Source: a virus. Taken from it: a stretch of DNA of 24,409 nt. Positions 1-7,319 of the stretch are shown in pieces. Within the stretch, counting starts at the first letter, position 1. Every line of letters starts with the position of its first letter. The stretch spans positions 1 to 24,409 of the IMG/VR virus record IMGVR_UViG_3300042892_004874; one strand, given 5' to 3'. Under the pieces are notes generated by a model, which did no database searches, was not told where the DNA came from, and saw only the letters and a list, made by a program, of their open reading frames with translations. The position numbers and the translations under genes are program-made.

Positions 1-2
1 CG

Positions 3-1571
3 CGCGAGTTGTTTAATGATTCCGACGAGTGGAAGCCATCTCCACATTATGAACAGCAGGCTTCGTCTCCATCTCCGGCAAAGAAGAAGATGGGCAAGAA
101 AATAGAGAAGACTTACCCGTACTGTGACGAGGACGGCAATCTTCTCTATGAAAAGGTTCGTTTCCGCTTTGATGATGGCAGTAAGTCGTTTGCTAATCGT
201 CAGCCAGACCCATCACGTCCAGGCGAATATGTGTGGAACTTGAAAGAGCCTGCTGTGCGTCGTGTCCTTTATCGTCTCGACGACATCACTAAGGCGATTA
301 AAAAGGGTGAGCCAGTATGGCTGGTAGAGGGTGAGAAAGACGCTGACACTCTTGCTGCTATGGGTATCCATGCAACGACAATGGATGGTGGCGCAGGAAA
401 GTGGGACCAGTCCTACACGGACACTCTTGCTGGTGCACACGTTGAAATCATTGCTGACAATGACGAGGTTGGTAAACAGCACGCACTGAGTGTTTCAGAG
501 AAGCTTCTTGCTGTTGGCTGTACCGGATGTACTATCTGGATTTCTAAATACGGTAAAGACATTACTGACCACTTAACATCAGGTCGCACATTCGACGACC
601 TTGATTCGTATGAGTACTACGAGCGTCCAGAAGACTATCCAGAACTGGAGGTAGACGAAGGCGAAGCAAGCACCGAAGACAAACTCCTTGACCAAATAGC
701 GGAAGTGTTCTCTAAAGACAAGTTGACGCTGACGCAAAAACTGAATCGTGCAACAATTCTTCTAGGTTCTGCTGACACCCGTGAGATAAGCAACCCAGGG
801 CGTCTTGTTGTTTGGCAAGACTTTCTCCAGGAAGCTGAAGTCGATACCTACGACTGGGTTATCCCTGGCCTCCTAGAGAAGAGCGAACGCGTAATGGTTG
901 TTGCTGCAGAAGGTGTTGGCAAGACAATGCTTGCACGTCAAGTGGCTATCTGTAGTGCTGCAGGACTGCATCCATTTACGTTTCAGAAGATGGAACCAAT
1001 ACGAACACTGACAATTGACCTTGAGAACCCTGAACGAATCATTCGCCGTACATCGCACAGTATTATGGCGCAAGCGATGCGTAAGTCTGGCGCACGAAGG
1101 GTAGACGCCCACTTGCTTTCGAAGCCCGCTGGTCTAGACCTATGTGACAGCAGGGACCGTATGTACATCGAGAGCGTGATTGAGCGCGTTCAACCACAAC
1201 TCATTTGCATGGGTCCTATGTACAAGTCGTACGTTGATTCTGGTACCCGTACAAGTGAAGCCCTTGCTGTAGAAGTAGCAAAGTACCTAGACATGATTCG
1301 CGATGTGTATGGATGTGCCCTATGGCTTGAGCACCATGCCCCACTGGGAACCTCTATGTCTTCCCGTGACCTGCGTCCATTCGGTTCATCCGTGTGGTCT
1401 CGTTGGCCAGAGTTCGGCATTGCCCTAACTCCAGACCCCACCAACCTTGCTGGGTACGTTTACGATGTTGGACACTTCCGTGGAGCCCGTGACAAGCGCC
1501 CATGGCCGACCAAACTGGCACGAGGCACAGACTTGCCGTTTGTCGTACTAGAATATACAAAGATGGATTAA
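3..1571 (+). CDS. Phage primase-helicase (TOPRIM + RecA-like ATPase), 5' partial
   Basis: This is a replicative protein combining a TOPRIM nucleotidyl-transfer fold with a RecA/DnaB-like ATPase; it would prime and unwind DNA at the phage fork. The reading frame is open to the left edge (codons for R-E precede the TTG at 9), so that TTG is probably not the start. An N-terminal zinc-binding or primase part probably lies outside the window. Visible: the TOPRIM glutamate motif LVEGEKDADTL (about nt 320-354) with a downstream IADNDEVGK acidic motif (about 445-477), a Walker A motif AAEGVGKTML (about 900-930), and a hydrophobic strand ending ICMG that may be Walker B (about 1200). The architecture fits phage and plasmid primase-helicases of the RepA/gp4 kind. 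The stop at 1571 is 8 nt before the next start, so the two are probably co-transcribed. Four or more ACCCGT-type sites lie inside it. Family assignment is firm; exact subtype is not. Confidence 0.85.
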   Translation, partial: RELFNDSDEWKPSPHYEQQASSPSPAKKKMGKKIEKTYPYCDEDGNLLYEKVRFRFDDGSKSFANRQPDPSRPGEYVWNLKEPAVRRVLYRLDDITKAIKKGEPVWLVEGEKDADTLAAMGIHATTMDGGAGKWDQSYTDTLAGAHVEIIADNDEVGKQHALSVSEKLLAVGCTGCTIWISKYGKDITDHLTSGRTFDDLDSYEYYERPEDYPELEVDEGEASTEDKLLDQIAEVFSKDKLTLTQKLNRATILLGSADTREISNPGRLVVWQDFLQEAEVDTYDWVIPGLLEKSERVMVVAAEGVGKTMLARQVAICSAAGLHPFTFQKMEPIRTLTIDLENPERIIRRTSHSIMAQAMRKSGARRVDAHLLSKPAGLDLCDSRDRMYIESVIERVQPQLICMGPMYKSYVDSGTRTSEALAVEVAKYLDMIRDVYGCALWLEHHAPLGTSMSSRDLRPFGSSVWSRWPEFGIALTPDPTNLAGYVYDVGHFRGARDKRPWPTKLARGTDLPFVVLEYTKMD

Positions 1572-1579
1572 GGTACGGC

Positions 1580-2206
1580 ATGGCCCAAAACACAAACAAA
1601 AGCTTGACACGCGAGTTCCTTGCAGAGAGGGACCTGCGTATATTTAAGATGCGCCAAGCCGGCATTCCAACGAGCGAAATAGCCAGAAGGTTCGGAGTTA
1701 CGTCTAAAGCCGTGTCTTCTTCTGTGTCTAGACAACTAGAGAAGTTGAACCAGGAAGCCATACTGGCATACCCTGAGGTGCTCCGTATGGAGCTTGAGAG
1801 GCTCGATGCGCTGCAACAGGCTATCTGGCCTATGACACAGCACAGGAAGATATCCATGGACGATGGCAGCGAGGTTCAGGTAGAACCAGACCTCAAGGCC
1901 ATACAGCAGGTTCTGTCAATCATGGACAGGCGCTCCAAGCTCCTCGGCATGGAGCAGAACAATGTGAATATTCAGATGGATGTCTCTACCCGTACGCCGA
2001 TAAGGGCAGCTCTTGCTGGCGCTGTACAGGTAAGCGTGGCAAACCAGTTCAGCCCTGAAGCAGAGGCAAAGAAGTTACTAGAATTGATGGGTAAGTCCGG
2101 AGTCATGCCAATGGACTATATTGAGTCAATACTTGGTGAGAAAAAAGAACTAAGTCCAATTCTGGACGCAGAAGTTATAGAAATAAACGAGGAATCAGAT
2201 GAGTAA
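1580..2206 (+). CDS. Helix-turn-helix DNA-binding protein, small-terminase-like
   Basis: A 208-residue protein with an N-terminal helix-turn-helix (residues about 15-42, including GIPTSEIARRFGVTSKAV). A helical middle follows, with the pattern EVLRMELERLDALQQAIWP and then IMDRRSKLLGM. That middle resembles HTH proteins of actinobacterial phages often labelled small terminase subunits or regulators. The tail is acidic. I chose the ATG at 1580 because it follows the primase-helicase stop by 8 nt with AAGG just upstream; the longer frame from 1502 would overlap the upstream gene by 70 nt. No large terminase lies beside it, so a regulatory or replication role is equally possible. Its last 8 nt overlap the next gene. 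Confidence 0.7.
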   Translation: MAQNTNKSLTREFLAERDLRIFKMRQAGIPTSEIARRFGVTSKAVSSSVSRQLEKLNQEAILAYPEVLRMELERLDALQQAIWPMTQHRKISMDDGSEVQVEPDLKAIQQVLSIMDRRSKLLGMEQNNVNIQMDVSTRTPIRAALAGAVQVSVANQFSPEAEAKKLLELMGKSGVMPMDYIESILGEKKELSPILDAEVIEINEESDE

Positions 2207-2516
2207 CGAGCAGGAAGACAACATAGAAGCAGCCATGGCCAAGGTTGCAGAGAACCTAACGCTGACCCGTAAGGCAAATACCGGCTCGGTACCAGGGGAA
2301 CCGGCCCAAAAACAGGTGATGGTTCGTGCTTCAGAGATAGACCACGCTAGATGGAAGGAAGCGGCCGAAAAGTCCGGCATATCCATGGCTGAGTTCATTC
2401 GTGACGCTGTGAATATTGCTGCCAAGAACGCTCTTGAGTGCGACCATCCTGTAGAGATGAGAAAGAGTTACCCGTGGTCTGAATTTTGCCTGAAGTGCAA
2501 TAGTAGGCTCAAGTAA
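2199..2516 (+). CDS. Ribbon-helix-helix protein with C-terminal Cys/His cluster
   Basis: A 105-residue protein. Residues about 40-72 (VMVRASEIDHARWKEAAEKS followed by GISMAEFIRDAV) have the beta-strand/helix/helix pattern of Arc/CopG ribbon-helix-helix DNA-binding proteins. The C-terminus carries C-x-H then C-x2-C (CDHP ... CLKC), a plausible zinc site. It starts inside the end of the HTH gene (8-nt overlap), so it is translationally coupled. The likely role is a small transcription factor; its target is unknown. The Cys/His tail may stabilise the fold or bind a partner. Confidence 0.65.
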   Translation: MSNEQEDNIEAAMAKVAENLTLTRKANTGSVPGEPAQKQVMVRASEIDHARWKEAAEKSGISMAEFIRDAVNIAAKNALECDHPVEMRKSYPWSEFCLKCNSRLK

Positions 2517-2518
2517 AT

Positions 2519-2755
2519 ATGAGGTACTTAAATTACAATGACTTCATTGCTGCAGTGTCTACCCGTGCTGACTACGTAAGACGAGAGCACGACTGGCGTT
2601 ACGGGCAGGCATTTTTCAATGTCTTGTTTGAGGAGATGCCAGAGATAGCAAACGAACTGCGCGCAACAAAGCTTGACCCTTTTCACAAGAACGCTATTGA
2701 GGCAGAGACGTACCAGCGTATCCGTGAACTGTACGAGACAAAGGCAATTAAGTGA
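2519..2755 (+). CDS. Small hypothetical protein
   Basis: A 78-residue soluble protein rich in aromatic and charged residues (starts MRYLNYNDFIAAV, ends YETKAIK), predicted mostly helical, with no motif I recognise. It lies 2 nt after the ribbon-helix-helix gene, and its TGA overlaps the GTG start of thioredoxin (GTGA), so it belongs to the same operon. Tight packing and good reading-frame quality support it as a real gene. It may be a conserved early phage protein, but the sequence gives no function. Confidence 0.7.
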   Translation: MRYLNYNDFIAAVSTRADYVRREHDWRYGQAFFNVLFEEMPEIANELRATKLDPFHKNAIEAETYQRIRELYETKAIK

Positions 2756-3072
2756 GCAAAGAACTAAACGACCAGAACTTCGATTCCTTCTTGGGCTCTA
2801 CAGACAAGTACGTACTTGTTGACGTGTGGGCTGAATGGTGTGGCCCGTGCTCTTTCTTCGGTCCAATCATTGAAGAGGTTGCAAACGAACATAAAGAACA
2901 CATCGAAGTAGGGAAACTAGACGTAGACGCTTTCCCTCAGATTGCACAGAAATATAGCGTCATGAGCATCCCTACTGTTATCATATTTGATAACGGTCGT
3001 GTTGTGGACAGAATCGTTGGCGCGTACCCCAAAGACAAGTTTGTAGAAAAGATAAAAAAATATCTTTCGTGA
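2752..3072 (+). CDS. trxA: Thioredoxin
   Basis: A 106-residue single-domain thioredoxin, the usual family length. It has the canonical active site W29-C30-G31-P32-C33 and the cis-proline loop SIPTV. It reduces disulfides in the cytoplasm. The obvious local client is the class II ribonucleotide reductase encoded at 4987-6912, whose C-terminal Cys pair needs re-reduction each turnover. The start is GTG, overlapping the upstream stop by 4 nt, which implies translational coupling. No signal peptide is present. Identity is certain; the pairing with the reductase is inference from genome context. Confidence 0.95.
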   Translation: MSKELNDQNFDSFLGSTDKYVLVDVWAEWCGPCSFFGPIIEEVANEHKEHIEVGKLDVDAFPQIAQKYSVMSIPTVIIFDNGRVVDRIVGAYPKDKFVEKIKKYLS

Positions 3073-3101
3073 TTGCTTTCTGCGTTTAGGCGCGTTAGTA
3101 T
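3073..3101 (+). promoter_or_regulatory. Candidate promoter for a leaderless gene at 3108
   Basis: TTGCTT (3073-3078), a 17-nt spacer, then TAGTAT (3096-3101). The -10 hexamer ends 6 nt before the ATG at 3108 and no Shine-Dalgarno sequence is present, so transcription would start at or next to the start codon. This promoter could also drive the tRNA-Arg that follows the gene. Confidence 0.5.
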
Positions 3102-3107
3102 TTCAGC

Positions 3108-3329
3108 ATGTCAGTTGACGATGCATCTAGTGATGGCGTAAGGCACACATTTGGACCCGTGGCTCCCTACAACACCCGTCCCCTCACAGTAGAGTCCGCA
3201 ATAGTGTCAATCACTGCATGCAACAGGACAAAAGAAGCGCATGGTGGGACAATCCCATTTGATTGGAATATTGTTCTTACTTCTGAGCTAATGCTAGACG
3301 TCCTTAGACGCATAGTCAAATTCTCATAA
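3108..3329 (+). CDS. Small hypothetical protein upstream of tRNA-Arg
   Basis: A 73-residue protein (MSVDDASSDGV...), beginning 36 nt after thioredoxin and ending exactly one base before the 5' end of tRNA-Arg(TCT). It has no recognised domain. A middle segment (VESAIVSITACNRTKEAHGG) and a hydrophobic C-terminal helix are visible. It contains two ACCCGT sites 19 nt apart (3155 and 3174). With a likely leaderless promoter and no ribosome binding site, it may be translated from a transcript that also carries the tRNA. Confidence 0.55.
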   Translation: MSVDDASSDGVRHTFGPVAPYNTRPLTVESAIVSITACNRTKEAHGGTIPFDWNIVLTSELMLDVLRRIVKFS

Positions 3330-3403
3330 GCCCTGATAGCTCAATCGGATAGAGCAACAGACTTCTAATCTGTAGGTTGTAGGTTCGATTCCTACTCAGG
3401 GCG
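3330..3403 (+). tRNA. tRNA-Arg (anticodon TCT)
   Basis: Full cloverleaf. Acceptor GCCCTGA/TCAGGGC, D stem GCTC/GAGC, anticodon stem ACAGA/TCTGT around loop CTTCTAA (anticodon 3364-3366 TCT), T stem GTAGG/CCTAC with loop TTCGATT, discriminator G. CCA is not encoded (CTAA follows). It decodes AGA, a codon usually rare in actinobacterial hosts. Confidence 0.97.
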
Positions 3404-3429
3404 CTAAACCGAAAGAACAGGAAAAACAA

Positions 3430-3642
3430 ATGAAACTTACACATAGTCAAGCACAGCAGTACGTAGGAAAGTACGTAAACATCAAGACAGATTACTGGAA
3501 TTTTATTGACGAGCGAGTCATTAAAGTTAGTGAACACGATGTTGTCACCGAGTATCATCACTGGCTTAAAACTCCAGAAGACGGCATTCTTCGGGAAAAT
3601 TGGATAGATATTTCTCGTATTGAATCAATCGAAGAGGCATAA
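3430..3642 (+). CDS. Small hypothetical protein
   Basis: A 70-residue protein, MKLTHSQAQQYVGKYVNI..., with an alternating beta pattern and an acidic end (ISRIESIEEA). It looks like a small beta-barrel-type fold, but no family is recognised. AGG at 3419-3421 is a weak ribosome binding site. It lies between tRNA-Arg and a zinc-ribbon protein gene, 14 nt before the latter, and is probably co-transcribed with them. Confidence 0.6.
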   Translation: MKLTHSQAQQYVGKYVNIKTDYWNFIDERVIKVSEHDVVTEYHHWLKTPEDGILRENWIDISRIESIEEA

Positions 3643-3656
3643 AAGTTTTTTGACTA

Positions 3657-4154
3657 ATGAAAAAACTAAATGGAAACCCAAAAGGTGAGCTCGCATCATG
3701 GTTGCGCCAAAACGAAGACATACCAGGCGTTTCTGAAGCTTTGGCTAAATACAAAAAGAAATTCAACTTTAGCGATGACGAGTTTAAACATGCTTCCTCA
3801 ATCAGGGAGATGGCCGAAATAAAAATGCAGCGCAACTATGGGTTTGTTAAACCAAAGCCCGGTCTCTATTACAAAGAGAGCTCACGAATCGTTTACCGCG
3901 TAGAGAAGAATGGCAATAGCTGTTCTTGGCGTCCTGCTACCCGTGACTGGTGGTCAAAGAGCGGTGACATGGTAAAACTCATGACCGATTACGGCATGGG
4001 TAAAACTGTCCTTCTTACGCAAGAGCTGGCGTCAAGGCTCGGATTGGAAGCTGGAATGTGCGTTGCATGCGGCAAAGCCTTGACCACAGCAAAAAGCAAA
4101 GAGCTAGGCATTGGGCCGACTTGTCTCAAATCAATTACTCAAACACATGACTAA
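3657..4154 (+). CDS. DUF6011-like zinc-ribbon protein
   Basis: A 165-residue protein. The C-terminus (residues about 133-160) has C135-x2-C138-G-K-A-L followed by KELGIGPTC156, which matches the pattern I associate with the DUF6011 family (C-x2-C-G-x-x-L ... G-x-G-P-x-C). That family is a small metal-binding module common in actinophages and of unknown function. The N-terminal 60 residues are helical and charged; the middle is beta-rich. The gene ends 6 nt before the CAT-anticodon tRNA. It holds one ACCCGT site (3939). The family call is from memory of the motif. Confidence 0.6.
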   Translation: MKKLNGNPKGELASWLRQNEDIPGVSEALAKYKKKFNFSDDEFKHASSIREMAEIKMQRNYGFVKPKPGLYYKESSRIVYRVEKNGNSCSWRPATRDWWSKSGDMVKLMTDYGMGKTVLLTQELASRLGLEAGMCVACGKALTTAKSKELGIGPTCLKSITQTHD

Positions 4155-4160
4155 ATACAG

Positions 4161-4234
4161 GCCCCTATAGCTCAGTTGGTTAGAGCAGGGGACTCATAAT
4201 CCCTTGGCCGCAGGTTCAAGTCCTGCTGGGGGCA
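4161..4234 (+). tRNA. tRNA with CAT anticodon, probably tRNA-Ile2 (AUA), possibly Met
   Basis: Acceptor GCCCCTA/TGGGGGC, D stem GCTC/GAGC, anticodon stem GGGGA/TCCCT with loop CTCATAA (anticodon CAT), T stem GCAGG/CCTGC, discriminator A, no encoded CCA. An automatic call would be Met. The variable and T regions (TTGGCCGC then GGTTCAAG) resemble bacterial tRNA-Ile2. Acceptor pairs C4-G69 and C5-G68, which I recall as recognised by the lysidine synthase TilS, are present. That favours an AUA-decoding tRNA. Confidence 0.9.
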
Positions 4235-4242
4235 CTAAAAAG

Positions 4243-4271
4243 TAGACAAAAACAAAAAGGACTGGTACGAT
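4243..4271 (+). promoter_or_regulatory. Candidate promoter for leaderless gene at 4278
   Basis: TAGACA (4243-4248), a 17-nt spacer and TACGAT (4266-4271). The ATG follows 6 nt later. The six bases in between are exactly one ACCCGT site, so that motif covers the predicted transcription start. AAGGA at 4256-4260 is too far (17 nt) to serve as a Shine-Dalgarno sequence. Confidence 0.5.
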
Positions 4272-4277
4272 ACCCGT

Positions 4278-4427
4278 ATGATTACACTTCAGTTACATCG
4301 CAAGAAAAAGATGGACATCATTGCTCACTCGTTGACCAAGTCCGGCATCCCTATTTGGAGCGGCATACCAGAACTCATCGTCAAGGACCTCAAAGATGCT
4401 GGTTATGTCATAAAGAAGAAGAAATGA
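4278..4427 (+). CDS. 49-residue basic protein
   Basis: Begins MITLQLHRKKKMDIIAHSLT and ends GYVIKKKK, with a lysine cluster at each end. It may bind nucleic acid, but no family is recognised. Its TGA overlaps the next ATG (ATGA), typical of a coupled operon, and a promoter-like pair of hexamers sits directly upstream. The short length means coding is inferred from the overlap and promoter spacing more than from homology. Confidence 0.5.
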   Translation: MITLQLHRKKKMDIIAHSLTKSGIPIWSGIPELIVKDLKDAGYVIKKKK

Positions 4428-4624
4428 CGCGGCAGAATTCACGCCCGGCGAAAGAAAAGAAAAACAAACGGCGATACGACCCCAGGACGAGCGATATACG
4501 TCCGAAAGCCGGTCCAGTAACTATACGTAAAGCAGACGGAACGACGGAACGACAACCGGCTAAACCTGGAACAAAATACGTAGATAAACCATACTCTTCT
4601 CCGCGTCCTAAAAACGTATCCTAA
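4424..4624 (+). CDS. 66-residue highly basic, disordered protein
   Basis: Starts at the ATG overlapping the previous stop (ATGA). The protein (MTRQNSRPAKEKKNKRRYDP...) is rich in Lys, Arg and Pro with almost no hydrophobic core, so it is likely disordered and nucleic-acid binding. It ends 4 nt before tRNA-Arg(CCT). A longer frame from 4355 exists but would cover most of the upstream gene. Confidence 0.5.
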   Translation: MTRQNSRPAKEKKNKRRYDPRTSDIRPKAGPVTIRKADGTTERQPAKPGTKYVDKPYSSPRPKNVS

Positions 4625-4628
4625 TCAG

Positions 4629-4704
4629 GCTCTCGTAGCTCAGCGGATAGAGCAACAGTTTCCTAAACTGTTGGCCGTAGGTTCGAGTCCTACCGAGAGC
4701 GCCA
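4629..4704 (+). tRNA. tRNA-Arg (anticodon CCT), CCA encoded
   Basis: Acceptor GCTCTCG/CGAGAGC, D stem GCTC/GAGC, anticodon stem ACAGT/ACTGT with loop TTCCTAA (anticodon CCT), T stem GTAGG/CCTAC, discriminator G4701, then CCA at 4702-4704. It decodes AGG. It is the only tRNA of the three whose CCA end is encoded. Confidence 0.97.
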
Positions 4705-4724
4705 CCTACAACAGAAAGACACCC

Positions 4725-4805
4725 ATGACAGAAATGTTAAGCATCTCTATACTCGTGTTCTCCGTGTGGTACTGCGGAGTACTGACTGGGCAAAAATGGA
4801 AATAG
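4725..4805 (+). CDS. 26-residue membrane peptide
   Basis: MTEMLSISILVFSVWYCGVL then TGQKWK: one hydrophobic helix with a basic end, as in many phage single-pass micropeptides. It overlaps the next gene's ATG by 10 nt. No strong ribosome binding site is seen (AGAAAG upstream). Coding status is plausible from composition and overlap but not proven. Confidence 0.35.
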   Translation: MTEMLSISILVFSVWYCGVLTGQKWK

Positions 4806-4990
4806 AACTTGAAGACCTTGTGACTCTTCGCTGCTGTCGCGATTGGCCCATTCATGCATACGCAGTGTACGGTCAGCAAATTGGTCGATGTGGCATATGC
4901 AACAACAGACCATCTGTTGTATGGGAGATTTACCCAGAGGAGAAGTATGCCCGTAACCAAGCGGGCTACACCCCTCCTCTTGAGGTTTAA
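4796..4990 (+). CDS. Small hypothetical protein with Cys motif
   Basis: A 64-residue protein starting MEIELEDLVTLRCC. It contains adjacent cysteines (CC) and a later C-G-I-C, so it could bind a metal. I chose the ATG at 4796 over 4766 because it gives a short overlap with the upstream micropeptide. Its end overlaps the 3' end of the leftward ribonucleotide reductase gene by 4 nt (4987-4990), a tight convergent junction with no room for a terminator. Confidence 0.5.
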   Translation: MEIELEDLVTLRCCRDWPIHAYAVYGQQIGRCGICNNRPSVVWEIYPEEKYARNQAGYTPPLEV

Positions 4991-6912
4991 CGTACTGGAC
5001 AGGCTCCTGTAGAGCAGTCATCCAGGTCCAACATGCCACCCGTGGCTGCCTGTAGAGGAATTGTGAAGTCAATCTTTGACACGCTCTTCTCGTACTGCTC
5101 TTTGGTGATTTCCTCGTATGGAGGAAGTGGGAAGTTGTGGTCAGCATGAAGCAAGAACGACACGCTCTTTACGCTTGAGTCGTAGTTATCCGTGAGCCAT
5201 GCCTTGATAGATGGAAGCTCTTCCTTGCGGTAGTACACAGTTACAGAGACGGCGTTGTCAGCCCACTCTGTCTGCATCTTCTTGACCCACTCAAGCTGCT
5301 GTATTGCTGTCATCTCAGAGGCCAGTACTGAACCCGTAGGTGATTGGCAAGGGAACTCAACAACGTAACGAGTGTGGTCTTCACGTCCATCAATGCCAAT
5401 ATCCCACTGAACCTTGTATCCACGCTTGCGACATGCGTCTACAAGTGCGTCTGCTGCACCAAAGCGAACACGACGAGTGTAGTAAGGAGCGAACGCAGGG
5501 TGGATGCCAGGTGTTACGCCTGGGAGAAGCGACAGTGTTCCGGATGGTTGAACTGTCGTGAGGCGAACAGATGTAGGGAACCCGTGTTCCTTTGAGTATT
5601 CCTTGTCCAGTGCTTCTAGCTTCTTGTATGCAGGTGACAACCATGACACCTGCTCCTCTGTGCATTGGAGGATACCCGTGATGCTTTGGCCAAGACGTGC
5701 GTTTTTGCGAACGATGTCTGTGGTTTTGTCGTATGGGTAGTTCATGCGTGTAATGCTCTTCTGCACCATGTACAGAAGCTCTGATACTTCACAGAACTGC
5801 TCGTATGACTCGATGTTCGGCAGGAACAAGGTTGACAGGTTGCATGACTCGCCATCACCAAGACCAATCTCGGCACATGGGTTAAAGCCTTCGATGGTGT
5901 TGTCCACCTTGCGCTCACCAAGACGACCATATGTGCGAGCTAGGCGACGGTTGACGAGACCATATGGCTCTCCTGAACCATCGTACCCCTTCCACAGTTC
6001 TGGAAGAATCTCATCAAAGTGGTCAGCATAGATACTGTTGTTTGAGTTAGCTCTGTATGCAGGAACGTTACCCGTGGACCAATTCTTCGCACGAATGAAA
6101 AGAACATCATCAGGGTCGCCAATAGCAATCTGTGCGGAGCGGCGTGAAGAGCCAGATACTACGATTTTTCCGATGATGTTACATATGTCAAGCACATCAA
6201 TGCTGCGAAGCTTCTTGCCTTCTCGGTTCTTCATGACCTTGCAGATGTCTTCTATGCCATCAATCAGTGCGCCTGGTCCGGATGCTGTTCCTCCGAACGT
6301 CTTGAGTGGTGCACCAAACTCACGTACCAAGATGGTGGAGTACGAGAAAGACTTACCCGTGTCGAAATATGACTTCAACACGCTGTGCAAAAGACGACGC
6401 CAACCAGTTCGTGAGTCGGGAACAATAATGTCTGCGTCGTTAGAGCGTTCGTGTGTGATTGTCACGTTTGGCTTTATCTTTGGAAGCTCATGTATCTTTG
6501 AGCGTTCGACAGAGAAGCCAACACCTCCACCAAGCATGAGGTAGTCAAAGAGAAGCTCAAAGTCTTCTACTGATTCGATGTTTGTGAAATAGCAGTTGTT
6601 AAGTGATGTGCCGCTGAACTGCTTAACCAGAGGTGTGCCTAGTTGCCACAGTGCACGACCTGAGAGTGAGCAGCGTAGGTAGAACATGTGGTCAAACAGT
6701 TGTTCTGCTTGGGGCTGTGATAGTGGTGCACCAATCTCAATAGCTCCATCAATAGCCCGTACGATGGTTTCAATCCACGTCTCATTGCGATTAAGGCCTG
6801 CTACTGGGCGGCTGTAGGTGCGAAGGTAAACAACCTCTCCTAATCCACCAAACCCCCAAGGTACTTGCTTATTTTCGTAAGAGGAGATGAATTCTGGAGT
6901 AAAGATTGACAT
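4987..6912 (-). CDS. nrdJ: Class II (adenosylcobalamin) monomeric ribonucleoside-triphosphate reductase
   Basis: A 641-residue enzyme converting NTPs to dNTPs by a B12-generated thiyl radical. Every key residue of the Lactobacillus leichmannii type is present: C107 (NNCYFTN), the FNPCAEIG loop with thiyl C346 and E348, C357 eleven residues later (as C408/C419 in that enzyme), and a C-terminal shuttle pair C633-x4-C638 (CSTGACPVR) nine residues from the end. It is about 100 residues shorter than the 739-residue L. leichmannii enzyme. AGGA lies upstream of the ATG. A promoter lies at 6942-6970. The thioredoxin encoded at 2752-3072 probably reduces the C-terminal pair. It carries six ACCCGT sites, all on the strand opposite to its mRNA sense. 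Identification is very secure. Confidence 0.96.
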   Translation of the reverse strand: MSIFTPEFISSYENKQVPWGFGGLGEVVYLRTYSRPVAGLNRNETWIETIVRAIDGAIEIGAPLSQPQAEQLFDHMFYLRCSLSGRALWQLGTPLVKQFSGTSLNNCYFTNIESVEDFELLFDYLMLGGGVGFSVERSKIHELPKIKPNVTITHERSNDADIIVPDSRTGWRRLLHSVLKSYFDTGKSFSYSTILVREFGAPLKTFGGTASGPGALIDGIEDICKVMKNREGKKLRSIDVLDICNIIGKIVVSGSSRRSAQIAIGDPDDVLFIRAKNWSTGNVPAYRANSNNSIYADHFDEILPELWKGYDGSGEPYGLVNRRLARTYGRLGERKVDNTIEGFNPCAEIGLGDGESCNLSTLFLPNIESYEQFCEVSELLYMVQKSITRMNYPYDKTTDIVRKNARLGQSITGILQCTEEQVSWLSPAYKKLEALDKEYSKEHGFPTSVRLTTVQPSGTLSLLPGVTPGIHPAFAPYYTRRVRFGAADALVDACRKRGYKVQWDIGIDGREDHTRYVVEFPCQSPTGSVLASEMTAIQQLEWVKKMQTEWADNAVSVTVYYRKEELPSIKAWLTDNYDSSVKSVSFLLHADHNFPLPPYEEITKEQYEKSVSKIDFTIPLQAATGGMLDLDDCSTGACPVR

Positions 6913-6941
6913 AGCAACAGCTTTCCTGTAGGAGTGGGGAA

Positions 6942-6970
6942 AGACTAGTGTACATCAGCACATTGGTCAA
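6942..6970 (-). promoter_or_regulatory. Promoter for the ribonucleotide reductase gene
   Basis: Read leftward: TTGACC (6970-6965), 17 nt, TAGTCT (6947-6942). The start codon is 30 nt downstream, leaving a short leader that includes an AGGA ribosome binding site. A 6-bp inverted repeat (CTTTCC/GGAAAG, about 6921-6943) surrounds the leader. It is far too short for a cobalamin riboswitch. Confidence 0.55.
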
Positions 6971-6977
6971 ATGCAGT

Positions 6978-7280
6978 CTAGGAAATTCCTAACTCTTGTG
7001 CTTTCTCGAGAGTTATATAACTGCCTTTGTGCACGGTGATTACTGTTGTTTTAGTAAATGGAGTTATCTGTCTGTCTTCGTAAACATCTTCTTCTACAAG
7101 AATCATTTGTGAATCTTTTAATGTTTCTAAAACACTGTCAGTAAATGCAATATGTGTAGGTCGCGCTGTATCTGTTGTGCAGTCACCCGTGGGGTGTTGA
7201 CAGACAGGACATGTTTGTCTATCGGCTCTGATGATTGGTATTCCACCTAGAACTACGTCATCGTTACGGAATGCGCTCAT
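6978..7280 (-). CDS. Small hypothetical protein with CPVC motif
   Basis: A 100-residue protein starting MSAFRNDDVVLGGIPIIRAD. An N-terminal CPVCQHPTGDC segment (residues about 24-34) is likely a zinc knuckle; the rest is beta-rich, with TKTTVITVHKGSYITLEKAQ at the end. It lies upstream of the reductase on the same strand. The start codon is preceded, 6 nt away, by TAAAAT and no Shine-Dalgarno sequence, which suggests a leaderless mRNA. The family is unknown to me. Confidence 0.65.
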   Translation of the reverse strand: MSAFRNDDVVLGGIPIIRADRQTCPVCQHPTGDCTTDTARPTHIAFTDSVLETLKDSQMILVEEDVYEDRQITPFTKTTVITVHKGSYITLEKAQELGIS

Positions 7281-7319
7281 TGCTCTATTTTACAGCACTT
7301 GACTGTGCTGTTGCAGTTG

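Noticed and set aside
1354-1857. 167-codon leftward frame across the primase-helicase/HTH junction
   Set aside because: It is antisense to two well-supported genes and has no motif.
3330-3403. tRNA-Arg(TCT) as an integration (att) site
   Set aside because: No integrase gene and no second copy of the tRNA 3' end are visible in the window.
6038-6544. 168-codon rightward frame opposite the reductase gene
   Set aside because: It is antisense to highly conserved reductase coding sequence and has no recognisable domain or ribosome binding site.
6913-6977. Cobalamin riboswitch upstream of the B12-dependent reductase
   Set aside because: The leader is only about 25-30 nt and lacks a B12-box; it carries a simple promoter and ribosome binding site.
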